DNA of 64,000 bases from Hordeum vulgare subsp. vulgare. Lineage: Eukaryota > Streptophyta > Magnoliopsida > Poales > Poaceae. A model generated the notes under the pieces. It was not told where the DNA came from. It saw nothing but the letters and a program-made list of their open reading frames with translations, and searched no databases. The position numbers and the translations under genes were made by a program. Every line of letters begins with the position of its first letter. Positions within the stretch are counted from its first letter, which is position 1. Location: contig NC_058519.1 in NCBI RefSeq assembly GCF_904849725.1, positions 536,308,316 to 536,372,315 of the forward strand, given 5' to 3'. Below are positions 27,272 to 37,823 of the stretch, piece after piece.

Positions 27272-27326
27272 GTTTTGCAAGTTGAGGTGTGAGCTAAATA
27301 TCCTAGAATCTTCGAATGTTGTGTGA
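27272..27326 (+). pseudogene. Last codons of element A pol, beyond the B insertion
   Basis: After the right GTTTT target repeat the plus strand continues A pol in frame: CKLRCELNILESSNVV and then TGA at 27324-27326. Together with GEKGF-like codons ending at 13069 this is the usual C-terminus of a SIRE-type RNase H. It shows that A and this piece were one element before B arrived. Confidence 0.9.
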
Positions 27327-28669
27327 AAATGCACACATCCTAACACTTATGCAAAATTTATGACTTAGATGCACAACACACGAAGTAACATTCTTCTTCA
27401 ATCAATGAAGAATAACACTCTAAGTTTGAAGAAATTAATGAACAATTTGATTCTTAGGTCCCTACGACAATTGTACGTGGCGTGTGAAATCATCATTCTT
27501 ATATGGTCGGTCACACCACCACCAAAATTTGAAATTCCTCAAATTCGAAATTCTTCACAGTTGAAATGCTTAAAAACTAAGACTTTTTGCAAATTCCTCA
27601 AATATTCAATGTATTCAAAAATTTCATTTCAAAGTCTTCAATTTTTTTTGAGGATCTTCATTGACTATATATACATATATATTAGCTTTCAATGTCCACA
27701 ACAGCATTCACTTATTGCTAAGTTTTGAAGTTGGATTTTCATCTAAGTGAATGTGATCGGACCCGTCTCCCCTTTATGCTAAGCTCAACCCAAACTATTC
27801 TCAATTCTTCATATGCGATCTAATTGACACTTGTTCAAAGTCCTCACTGAGTCCTTGTCAGCTGAAGACTTTGCTACAAAATCCTCAAAATTTCCAAATT
27901 TAATTTTTTCTGCTGTTACCGCTCTGACTGCACCCACTACTCACGATAGGATAACCACAATCGCCACTATCTCCACCGCTTCGTACGTGGGTAACACGTG
28001 TTATGCGGAGAGGAAAGGGAAGGGGTAGTTCGGTCTGAAAGTTTCGCTTCAGATCATTTTCACCTGAGCTATAAATAACCCCTACCCTCTTTAGTGAAAA
28101 CTCTTCCTCTCGCTTTCATCTTCCCCCGCTCGATCTCTACCCTAGTGTCGTCACTGGAAATCTTCGTCACTGGTGAGTAACAACTTTGCTACCTCGACCT
28201 CGCCATCGCTGGACTCACACCGACTGCGGATCATCTCCCTCCATCGTCGCTGTAGCTGTCTTCAGTCGCCGAGTTAGGTCACTAGAGATCTGAACTGACG
28301 AGCTTTAGTTTTCACTTCCTCAGTTTGTCGTGTTATTCACACATGGTAATTAAAATCTAATTTGATCCATTTATTTTCATTAGATCTGTGAAATCTGTTA
28401 TTCCTCCAAAAATCCTTCAGATGAACTCACCCATTTCTAGAACACCTGATGAATTTCTCTAAGTTACTAAATTGTTCACAAGATTCCTCAATTGTGTAAA
28501 TTTCCGAATCTGCACAACTCTGGAACCCAATATTACAATGCTTAACAAAATTCGTCAACATTGTATTGGTAAAATTCCTCACCTTGAGTCATTTTTCAAA
28601 TTCCTTAAATCTGAGAGCACATATGACCTCTCCAAATTCTTCGCACCTATACTCTGTTCAGGGTACAAA
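27327..28669 (+). other. Spacer between pol and the 3' ORF in element A
   Basis: This is a non-coding spacer homologous to the B spacer in reverse orientation. It includes the TATA box at 28070-28077, a CT-rich leader (about 28095-28145), a possible donor ACTGGTGAGTAAC near 28171 and AT-rich DNA up to the ATG at 28670. No protein frame is supported. Confidence 0.65.
28070..28077 (+). promoter_or_regulatory. Internal TATA box ahead of the 3' ORF in element A
   Basis: CACCTGAGCTATAAATAACCCC has the same context as in element B (19145-19152, minus) and is about 600 nt before the ATG of the 3' ORF. Confidence 0.55.
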
Positions 28670-30170
28670 ATGTCAGCTCATGAATCACTAGGTTCTCATC
28701 AACTTAACTCATTTGCAGCATTTCTTGAAGAAAATACACCTATGTCATCAGATTCCTGAAGAAATCTATGCTGACTATTGCACACTGATGAACAGATTCA
28801 TGGGAAAGAAACCTGTGCGAAGTGCAAGATCAGGCTTCAAAAGGATTGAATGAAGATGGGCTCAGGAGTGGAAGAGATACAAGTATGTCACTCTAAGTAT
28901 GCCAAGAAGTTTGTTGTCAAGCCTCCTTGTCCCAGACCTCCTCTGGAAGAACAACAAACTGCCCATCCCTCAAGCATGGTCCATATTGAAGACTATCCTG
29001 ATGAGAAGGCCATGTATTTGGCAAAACTGAGGAAAAATGCCAAAGAAGCTGTCAATAAGTTCAATGAGGATTCTGCTGATGCAACTGCTACTACCTCCTC
29101 CTCTGCTGCTGAGGCTTCTGCCACTGAACAACCTCCCAAGAAGACACTCATGAAGAAATCAGGTGTCAGGCCAAAATCCTCAACAACACTGTCCAAACAG
29201 CAAATTCCTCAAGCAGAGTCAACGGCTGCAAAGTCCTCAACTGCAGCAAAGTCTTCACTTCTTGTGCAGCCCCAGTCCATTTAACAACCAACAGGGACCT
29301 CAATTCCCTCAAAACCATCAGCCTCTGGTACAACCCACAAATCCTCAGTGGCATACTAAAGACAAACATGACTGCTGGGCATGGAACAAGGACCAGTCCA
29401 AATAGAGTTGTCATCAATGTTCCCTCTGCATTAGAGGAAAGTGATGAGTATGATGATGAAACTCTTCAAGCCACCATAAGGAACAAAAAAGAAAAGGTTG
29501 CACAAGCTAAGGGTACCACCATTCCCCTCGCACTGGATTTGAAGGTGATACTGAATTTCATCGATCTTTGGAACAAAGATCCCAACACACCCATTGATGA
29601 CTTGTAGCTTCCACCTGGACCTAGTCACATGGTGGCCACATTCATCAATGAAGAAAAGTGGAAGGCTCAGCAAGCCAAACAAGCTCAGAAAGCAAAGGTT
29701 CAAAAGGAGAAGTATTTGCAACAAAATCTTTTGACCGTGATGCAGAGCAAGTTGTCTCCACTCAAGCTGAGCTAAAAAACCTCACTCAGAAATACACAAG
29801 TATTCAAGCTAACAGTAAGGGAGTCAAAGTGAGGTTTGTCAAGGCCGTTACTGAAGCCATTACTGAGTATAACAATAGGGTTGCAGTCCCAACACAACCA
29901 TCAATTCCTCAGGCCAGCTACACTGTAGACCTGGCTGATGAAGATGAAGAACGTGCAGCTGATGCACGTGGTGCTAATACACCCGCTGCTGATGAACAAG
30001 CAACTGATGAAACTGCTGAAGAATCTGCCAGGCCTGCAACTGCTCAGGAAATGGATGAAAATTGGTCTGCTGCTTCCACATCCATTGATGAGGAAATTCA
30101 AGCTGATCAAATTCCTCAAGCCTCAACTCCTCCTCCTCAGAACCCTGAGATGAATTCTCAAGAAAAGGAT
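28670..30170 (+). pseudogene. Extra 3' ORF of Copia element A, decayed and truncated
   Basis: It starts ATG at 28670 (MSAHESLGSHQLN), matching the B start, and is interrupted after about 30 codons. Long pieces follow at 28850-29284, 29368-29607 and 29658-30170. The C-terminal two-fifths, corresponding to about 16700-14958 in B, is absent. At about 30170 the sequence passes into a copy of the left flank of element A (5022 onward). The low-complexity Lys/Ala/Ser/Glu-rich half is therefore all that remains, together with the loss of the polypurine tract and 3' LTR. Confidence 0.75.
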
Positions 30171-30237
30171 GATATGCCATCTTTAATATATGGATTATGG
30201 CATTTTCTTGTTTCCGATTTATTATGACAAAGAAAAC
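30171..30237 (+). repeat. Left flank of element A, copy 2, first part
   Basis: TATGCCATCTTTAATATATG and following match 5022-5085 (TATGCCATCTTCAATATATG). The copy is cut at 30237 by the Sukkula solo LTR and continues at 35132. The join to the 3' ORF of A at 30170/30171 is the breakpoint of a tandem duplication and has only a few bases of shared sequence. Confidence 0.85.
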
Positions 30238-30807
30238 TGTGACAGCCCGAGACCGACGTTCCAGAAGCTTCCCCTTTTCTTTCCGTTTTCGTCGTGTGGG
30301 TATTTTCAGTTGCCGCATCATCATCGCATCATGCGCATCATCTACATTGCATCGGCATCTCCGTTGCCGCCAGTTTTCAAAACTTGCATTCGTTGTTAGT
30401 TGCCGCTTCTCTTCGCGTTCGTCGTTGTTCGTTCCGAGCCTGACCGCACACGCACGCGCCCGCGGCACCGTCGAAACCCTGTTTTTAAAGTGCGTTTTAA
30501 AACTCTCTCTGATCGAGGTGAAACTTGGCACGCGGTCGCGATTAGATGTAGCTAGGCCGCCTGTCGAATTTCGTCGCGATCGGAGTTCGTCTGGTACCCG
30601 AACGGTCAACCGTAGCGGCACCGTATTCGGGCTACCGTCGGACGTCTGTCGGTGTTTTAAAACTCGTGCCGCGCCGCCGCTCTCCCTCTCGTCTCCGGAT
30701 GTCTACACAACACGGTCGCGTACCCTTACCCGCGTTCGGAATCATCCGAATCCGACCCCGCGGTTGGATCCGGATCGCGATTCCGGTTAACCGAGCCCCT
30801 TTTTCCT

Positions 30808-30815
30808 TATAAATA
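30808..30815 (+). promoter_or_regulatory. TATA box in the Sukkula LTR
   Basis: CCTTATAAATACCCC lies just upstream of the GC-rich block and is the likely core promoter of the LTR, judged by position and sequence. Confidence 0.6.
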
Positions 30816-33800
30816 CCCCCCCATGCCATTAATTAGACATCCCCTCTTCCCTGCCTCGTTTTTCGCGCCCCACCTACCAAACCCTAGCCGCCCCCACAGC
30901 CTGTCTCCCACCTCCAGCCGCCGGGCCCGCCCGAGCCCGGGTCAGGCCCGCCGAAGCCCATCTCGGCCCGAGGCTAACCCTAGCCGAGCTCCCGCGCCTT
31001 CGCCGTTGGCCGCCGCCTCCTGCCCGCTGCAGCCCGAGCCGCCGTTCCACGCGCCTCCGGCGACGCCCGCCGGCCGCCCGTACGCGTTCCGCCGCCTGCT
31101 CGCTTCGCAAAGCCCTCCTCGCCGGAGAGCTGCAGCACCGGCCGCAGCCGCCGCCATGGTCGCCGCCCACGCCGTGCCGCGGTTCCCCGCCGGTCTCCCG
31201 CGCCAGGTTCGGCAGCCCCACGCCCGTAGCCGGCCGCCGCACCAACTGTCGGAGGCGCCTGCCTCCACCCCCGCCGGATCGAGCCGCCGGCCGCCGCCAT
31301 GGCTCGCTCGCTCGAGGAGACGAAAGGCGAGCGCGAGCGCCTCGTTCTCCAGCGGCGCGCCTGGGCCGCACCAGCTGCTCGCGAGCTGGGCCCCGCGCGG
31401 GCTGAGGTCAGATTCTGCCCACCCCCGCAGCAGTGCCCGAGCCAGGCCAGGCTCCCTGGGCCCACTGCGCTAGGGGAACCAGGCCGACCTGCCTCCCGTC
31501 CCCGAGGCCCTCTGGTAAGCCGCCCTTGTACTCCGCCCAGTGCGCTGTTTAGTTAGATTGCGCCTCAGATTCGGCCCGATAGACATTTAGTTTTATTTTT
31601 TCTTTTCGGTTTAGTTATTTCAGGTTTAGCTAATTATTTTAGACGCCCGTATCTTTAGTTCCGTTAGTCGGATCGAGGTGATCTTTATATCGATTTGGTG
31701 TAAAATTTCACGTAGAATATGATTTTGAAACTTGCATATTTATTTAACACCGATTAGAGTGCTTAATGCGTGGATTTCCGTGCTGTCTCCATAAGTAGGT
31801 GCCCGCATTTATTTTCCTCGCGTGTTTGTTTTGCCCGTATGCCATAGATTTAATGTCCATGTTTTAGGGACCATAATTCTGCGTATTTTAGAGTGGTCGC
31901 TCGTATTTTTCCGTGTAGGGTGTTGTCGGTAGTTTATTTTCCCGTTTAGAGGTTTTTTCTCGCATTATTGTGTGGCGTTATTTTGTGTTGCAAACCCCAC
32001 ATTTTATATATGTTTCCGGGGTAGGAAAATCCCATGGATTTTTCTGTGCAATTAGTTTTAGCTTTTGAGGAAGTTAGTTCGCGAGATATTTTGACGTGAA
32101 GCCCTTTTGTTTAATCCGTAGGTTTTATTCCGTGCCTCGTATGAATTAGTTGTCAACTAGAGAGTTGATCTCGGATGTTTTGTGTAGCCCCTGGTAATTT
32201 TGGTTGCAATAGAAATGCATGTTTAGGTGTTGTTTGACTGCCCTCGAGTTGCTTGAATAGTGTTGTTTCAGAGGAGCTGAAATATTTCTAAGTCTGGAAT
32301 CTGTTGTTATTTTTGTTGCTGTCTTGTCTTGCTTGCATCTTGTGTTCTGTAGCTCTTTTGAGGTTGGTCCAATGGAGTTAGTTGTACCCCTTATGTTTCT
32401 CTAGCATGCTGTTAAGTTTCATGCCATTTGGACTCCTGTAGCTATAGGTGTTTCTGCTGTCAATATGCCTTCAGGCTGAAAACTGCACTTTCAGGAGGTG
32501 TTATTTTCACCAAGTCTGAAATAGTGCGTGAGATGCCATTTTGTGTCTTCTTTTCCTAGTGCTCCGTGCTGCCATGTTAGTTGTTGTTAGTAGTTTGTAG
32601 TAGTGCTTCTTGCCCTCTTCCGTGCCATGCCTTGCTTGAGCTTATCGGAGTTGGGTAGCCGAAGTTGTGAGGCGTTGAATATGCTATGTGGCTGTTTTTG
32701 GTAGATTGTAGTGATTTCTTGTTTAGCTCGTAGTTTTCGAACCGTAGCTCCGATTTGATCGTGTCCTACATGAAACTTGCTTAGAATCTTGTGTAGTTTC
32801 ATTTTCCTCTTGCTAGTTGCATGTGTTGAAGTGCTCATAGCCGCCGTTGCACACATTTTGCATTCATGCCATCATATCTTGCGGTGCTTGTAACTTTTGA
32901 TCCGTAGCTCCGTTGGAGATGTTCTTTACGTGTAGGTTGCTTGCCTTGACGCGTAGAATCACGTGAACCTATTTGTTTCGCTGTTTAACAACCAATTAAA
33001 TGCATTAATTCAGATCGGGACAGAAATGTAAATTAACATGTGAGGTCGTCTCGGAGATGCTATATGTCATTTCCGACCTCATTTAAAATGCCTAGATAGG
33101 TAGTTTAATTTCCGCTTCACCTCTTGCATGTTTAACAACATTAACATTGCCGCGTAAATAACCGGGAGTGAACTAAATAATTAACGTGGAGTTTTGTCAA
33201 TATGCAACTCGTTGCATATTGAACTTCACTTAATGTGTAGTGTTTGATTGTGTGATTTGCCATGCCGTGACTTGCATGTATTCAGTAGCTCATGCATCAT
33301 ATGTGTTGTGCGTCGTGTGGTGATTATCGTGTGTTGATACTTGTTTCCGGTTTCCCCGTCTCGATAGAGTTCCGCAAGCGTGTCGGATGTGAGGACCCGT
33401 TCGACTACGTCGGTTCGTCTGCTTCCCGGAGGCATTCTTCTTCCAAGCGGGATCTCAGGCAAGATGATCATTTCCCCAGATACCATTACTATCATCGCCA
33501 TGCTAGTATTATCGCTTCTATCGATTATGTCTCGTTGCCTACCACATGTTAAATATCAGCCTCTCAACAATGCCATGTTAACCCTCAACCTGTTCAACCT
33601 AGCAAACCACTGATTGGCTATGTTACTGCTTGCTTAACCCTGTGTAGCGTTGCTAGTTGCAGGTGCAGTTGCTTCCATGTGAAACATGGGTTCCTTGTTA
33701 TATCACCATATTAATGCTATCTAATTTAATGGACCTATATACTTGGTAAAAGGTGGAAGGCTCGGCCTTTCTAGCCTGGTGTTTTGTTCCACCTTTGCCC

Positions 33801-34810
33801 CCTTTTAGTTACCGGCTACCGGTGTTATGTTCCATAAATGAGCGCTCCTAACACGACCGGGGTTGTTATGGGGACCCCCTTGATAATTCGTTTTAGATTA
33901 AGGCTGGTCTGGCAAGGCCCAACTTTGGTACTACATTTGCCTAATCACCTAATAAAATTGCATAGGGACCCGCCGTCACCCGCGGACTAATTTAATCAAC
34001 CCCCGGGCCAGTGCTCCTCATGAGCGTTGGTCCAAATTGGCAGACTACGGGACCACCGCGGGGCAACCCGAGGTTTGGTACTCCTAGTGTGACCCATCCG
34101 TCGTGTCCTGAGAACGAGGTACGCGACTCCTATCGGGATCGTCGACACGTCGGGCGGCCTTGCTGGATTAGTTTTACCTTTGACGAGATATCTTGTGCAT
34201 CGGGATTCCGGTGATGCTTTGGGTAATCTCAGAGTTGAGGTTTTCCACTAGGGAATCCGACGAGATCGCGAGCTTCGTGATTGAGGATTTCTATGCGGCT
34301 TGTGGTAATTTGTGATGGACTAGTTGGAGCACCCCTGCAGGGTTAGATCTTTCGGAAAGCCGTGCCCGCGGTTATGTGGCAACATGGAAACTTTGTTTAA
34401 CACTGGTTCTAGATAACTTGAAGTTAATTAATTAAAAATATGCCAACCGTGTGCGTAACCGTGACTGTCTCTTTCGTGAGTTCCTTCTCCTATCGAGGAC
34501 ACGGTGGGGTTATGTCTGACGTAGGTAGGTGTTCAGGATCATTCATTTGATCATCAGTAGTTCACGTCCGCTATGCGTAGATCTTCCCCCTCTTATTTCT
34601 GGTACTCGTAAGTTAGCCACCATCTATATGCTTAGCCGCTGCTGCAACCTCACCACTTAACCATACCTCACCCATTAAGCTTTGCTAGTCTTGATACCTT
34701 TGGAAATGAGATTGCTGAGTCCCCTGTGGCTCACAGATTACTACAACACCAGTTGCAGGTACACGTAAAGGTTGCTTGACGCGAGCGCGTTGATTGATCA
34801 TTTGGAGTTG

Positions 34811-34835
34811 CTTCTTCTTCTTCTTCTTCTTCTTC
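34811..34835 (+). repeat. (CTT)8 microsatellite
   Basis: A perfect CTT run lies near the 3' end of the Sukkula LTR. Confidence 0.9.
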
Positions 34836-35131
34836 GATCTAGGATGGGTTCCAGGCCGGCAGCCTGGGATAGCAAGGATGGACGTCGTTCTTCTTTTGTC
34901 GTTTGTTTTCGTCCGTAGTCGGACCCTGCTCTTACTCTTGATGATTATGTAATGTACTGATGTGACTCTGATGTAGCTTGTGGCGAGTGTAAGCCAACTC
35001 TTTATATATCTCTTCTTTTCAGTACATGTACTTGTAACGATATCCATTCTTGCGACACGACGAGATGCGCTTCTATCCCTGACGAGGCCCTCGTGCCAAA
35101 TTGAGGATAGGGTCGCATCTTAGGCGTGACA

Positions 35132-35609
35132 AAAACATAGATCATGACACTTTAAATTTTGGATAATAACATTTTTATAATTTCATGGTATTTATATTAT
35201 ATCATTCTTGGCATTTTACTTTTCTCTTTTTAATATTTTTCAATTTCGAATCATTCTTTTATCATAAAAATTAAAACTTATTGACATGGCAACTTTTTTT
35301 CTTGTCGTGGCAACTCAAATTGTAGAACCACGACAATTAAAATGCATTTTTGTCTTAAATTTTTGGTGGACAATGTCATTATTTCATACACATTTTTTCT
35401 TTAATAGTCAAATTTTCCATGATGGCATTTTTTATTATGTACATCATGGCATATTTGTGTGTGTTTAACTATTTGACATGAGGTCCAAATACCCATTTTT
35501 TAGATCTCGTAGGAATATGAGCTTTTTTGGCCCAACTGTTTGGCTCACACACATATTTGTTTAGCAAGTCACGCGAGGAGTTCGCTTGAGGCCGTGCATT
35601 CGTGTTTAC
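35132..35609 (+). repeat. Left flank of element A, copy 2, second part
   Basis: It continues the copy of 5085-5559 after the Sukkula insertion, ending CGTGTTTAC directly before a Copia LTR, as in copy 1. The first five bases are the right AAAAC target repeat of Sukkula. Confidence 0.87.
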
Positions 35610-36091
35610 TGTAAGTGCATCTAGTGCCCCTTAGTGATTTTGGTGGATTGAAGACTTATAGGTTAAGAGACTGATATGTTTGCGAGTGTATACAACCTCT
35701 ATTAGTCGTTGAGGAGTTTGAGTTATTCGAAGAATATCCACACCTAAAAATGCATGTCTTCGGGTGAAGACTTTGGTCATTCCTTGAATACTTTGATAGC
35801 GAAGAAATTGCTATTCCTCATGAAGACATTGAAGATGGGGAATTCGGTGTGTTCTGAAGAAAATGCTCTGAAGACTTTGAAGCTTGAGGATTTACTCTTT
35901 CTATTTCATTTTCTTCGTTCTTGAGTCATAGGAACACCGTACTGTTAAAGGGGGTCGATGTAAAACTAAGGAAATAATTTCCTCATGATGCTCAACTCAA
36001 ACCTACACCTACCAGATCCTCCAAGTGAGGAACAAGAGAGACATGAGGATTATCATCGTTGAAAGTTCCGACCGTTGCCGCGCCGCGCCAC
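35610..36091 (+). mobile_element. Copia solo LTR C, left part
   Basis: This is the same LTR family as A and B, starting TGTAAGTGCATCTAGTGCCCC. It is closest to the A LTR (about nine bases in ten or better by eye). The LTR is opened after GCCAC (36087-36091) by Gypsy nest D/E and continues at 50875. The flank before it ends TTTAC (35605-35609). Confidence 0.92.
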
Positions 36092-37808
36092 TGATTGGCA
36101 CTCTTTGGCAATAGCTAGACGAATGCTGATTCTATGACAACAGACCTTCCCCTGCAACGGCACCAGAAGAATGCTGCTAGCACTCCCTGGCAACGAAACT
36201 AGAAGAATGTTGTTATGGCCCACCAGCGCGTGGGTTCGCAGCAGTTTTCGAGGGTAGAGTATTCGACCGAAATTTGTTGATTCCCTAGGAGGTGAGAGAA
36301 TACTCTCGAGTATTAGCAGCTGAATTTGTCTGATTCAATTGCACCTGAAAGATTAGTATCTGCAAGCAGAGTAGTAGCAGCAAAGTAATATGATAACAAC
36401 GGTGTTAGAAACGATCTGTTGATGGCAGACTATTCCTAACTGTCGTATCAATGGCGCCAGAAATTGCCCATTGACGGAAATTGTCTTTTCCCGTCAATGA
36501 CGAGCGAACCAGAATTGTAGCAGGTAGCAGCAGTGTAACGAGTAACAAAAGTGGCAAGGAACAACAATAGTGACAGCAGTAGCAAGTAACAACAGTAGTA
36601 AGCGACAATAGTAACAGCAGTAGCAACAACAGTAGCAACAGTAGTAATAGTAGTAGTGGCAGAGCAAGACAAGTAACAGGAGCAGTGGGACAAACTCGTA
36701 GGCAATGGGGCGGTGATTTGTTTGGATGATATTCATCATGCAACAGTTATAACACGGAGAGATATGTGGCTAGCTCCCGTTCATCAATGTGATTTAGGCA
36801 TGCATTCCGTGTGTAGTCATACGTGCTTAGGGAAAAGAACTTGCATGCCATCTATTGTCCATCCCTCCCGTGGCAGCGGGGTCTAAAAGGATACTATAGG
36901 ATATTAAGGTTCTCCTTTTAATAAAGAACCGGAAAAATGCATTAGCACTTGGTGAACATATGAACTCCTCAAACTATGATCATCATCGGGAGTGGTTCCG
37001 GTTATTGTCACTCCGGGGTTGCCGGGTCATAACACATAGTAAGTAACTACAACTTGCAAGATCGGATCTAAAACACACATATATTGGTGACAACATAATA
37101 ATTTCAGATCTGAAATCATGGCACTCGGGCCCTAGGGACAAGCATTAAGCATGGCAAAGTAGTAGCAAGATCAATATCAGAACATAGTGGATACTAGGGA
37201 TCAATCCCCGTCAAAACTAACTCGATTACATGATAGATCTCATCCTACTCATCACCGCCCAACGAGCCTACGAATAGATTACTCACGAATGATGAAGAGC
37301 TTCATGGAATTGGATAGAGAAGAAGGTTGATGATGACGATGGCGACGATTTTCCCTCTCCGGAACCCAAAACGGACTCCAGATCTGTCCTCCAGATGAAG
37401 AACAGGATGTGGCGGCGCCTCCGTATCGCAAACGCGACGAAATCTTCTCTTCTGATTTTTTTCTGGGCGAAAGTGAATTTATAGAGCTGAGTTTGGAGGC
37501 GACAGAGCCACGTGGGCCGCACAAGCTTGGTTGCCGCGGCCAGGGGGTGGCCGCGGCAACAGGGCTTGTGGCCCACTGGCCCACCCCCTCTAGTGGATCT
37601 TTGCGTAGGTATTTTTCATATTTTCCAAAAAAATTCTGCGTAAATTTTCAGGACGTTCCGAGAACTTTCATTTCTGCACAAAAACAATACCATGGCAATT
37701 CTGCTGAAAACAGCGTTAGTCCGGGTTAGTTCCATTCAAATCATGCAAATTAGAGTCCAAAACAAGGGCAAAAGAGTTTGGAAAAGTAGATACGATGGAG
37801 ACGTATCA
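36092..37808 (-). repeat. 3' LTR of element D
   Basis: The LTR is 1717 bp. On the minus strand it runs from TGATACGTCTCCATCG to CCAATCA. Its half near 37127-37808 matches 50204-50869. It includes an AGT/AGC-rich simple-sequence stretch at about 36575-36662 and two degenerate copies of a primer-site-like phrase (CTGCAACGGCACCAGAAG near 36152 and a variant near 36207). Confidence 0.85.
36575..36662. repeat. AGT/AAC/AGC trinucleotide-rich low-complexity stretch
   Basis: This is imperfect trinucleotide repetition (AGTAGCAACAACAGTAGCA and similar) inside the D LTR. It produces long Leu- or Thr-rich open frames on the minus strand that are not genes. Confidence 0.8.
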
Positions 37809-37823
37809 AACTCCCCCAAGCTT
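37809..37823 (-). other. Polypurine tract of element D
   Basis: The minus strand reads AAGCTTGGGGGAGTT immediately before the 3' LTR start. The same AAGCTTGGGGGAG motif recurs at about 39724-39736, 43553-43565 and 45046-45058, the last two in element E. Confidence 0.8.

Larger units (their letters stand above)
30238..35131 (+). mobile_element. Sukkula-type solo LTR
   Basis: This is a 4894-bp LTR with ends TGTGACAGCCCGAGACC and GCATCTTAGGCGTGACA and a target duplication AAAAC (30233-30237 and 35132-35136). The 3' end, with GATAGGGTCGCATCTT and GGCGTGAC, matches the Sukkula LTR, a large Triticeae retrotransposon derivative with LTRs of about 4-5 kb. No internal domain or second LTR is present, so it is a solo LTR. 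It holds a TATA box (30808-30815), a very GC-rich transcribed-leader-like block (30830-31540) and a (CTT)8 microsatellite (34811-34835). Long open frames in the GC-rich block are composition effects. Confidence 0.93.

Noticed and set aside
30823..31556. Several long open frames on both strands rich in Pro, Arg and Ala
   Set aside because: They lie wholly in the GC-rich block of the Sukkula LTR, overlap on both strands and show no domain. They are composition effects.
5560..36091. Elements A and C as two independent insertions of one family
   Set aside because: Both LTRs have the same flank of more than 500 bp ending in the same TTTAC, which independent insertions cannot produce.
36405..36743. 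Leu/Thr/Tyr-rich frames on the minus strand
   Set aside because: They are translations of the trinucleotide-rich stretch in the LTR of element D.
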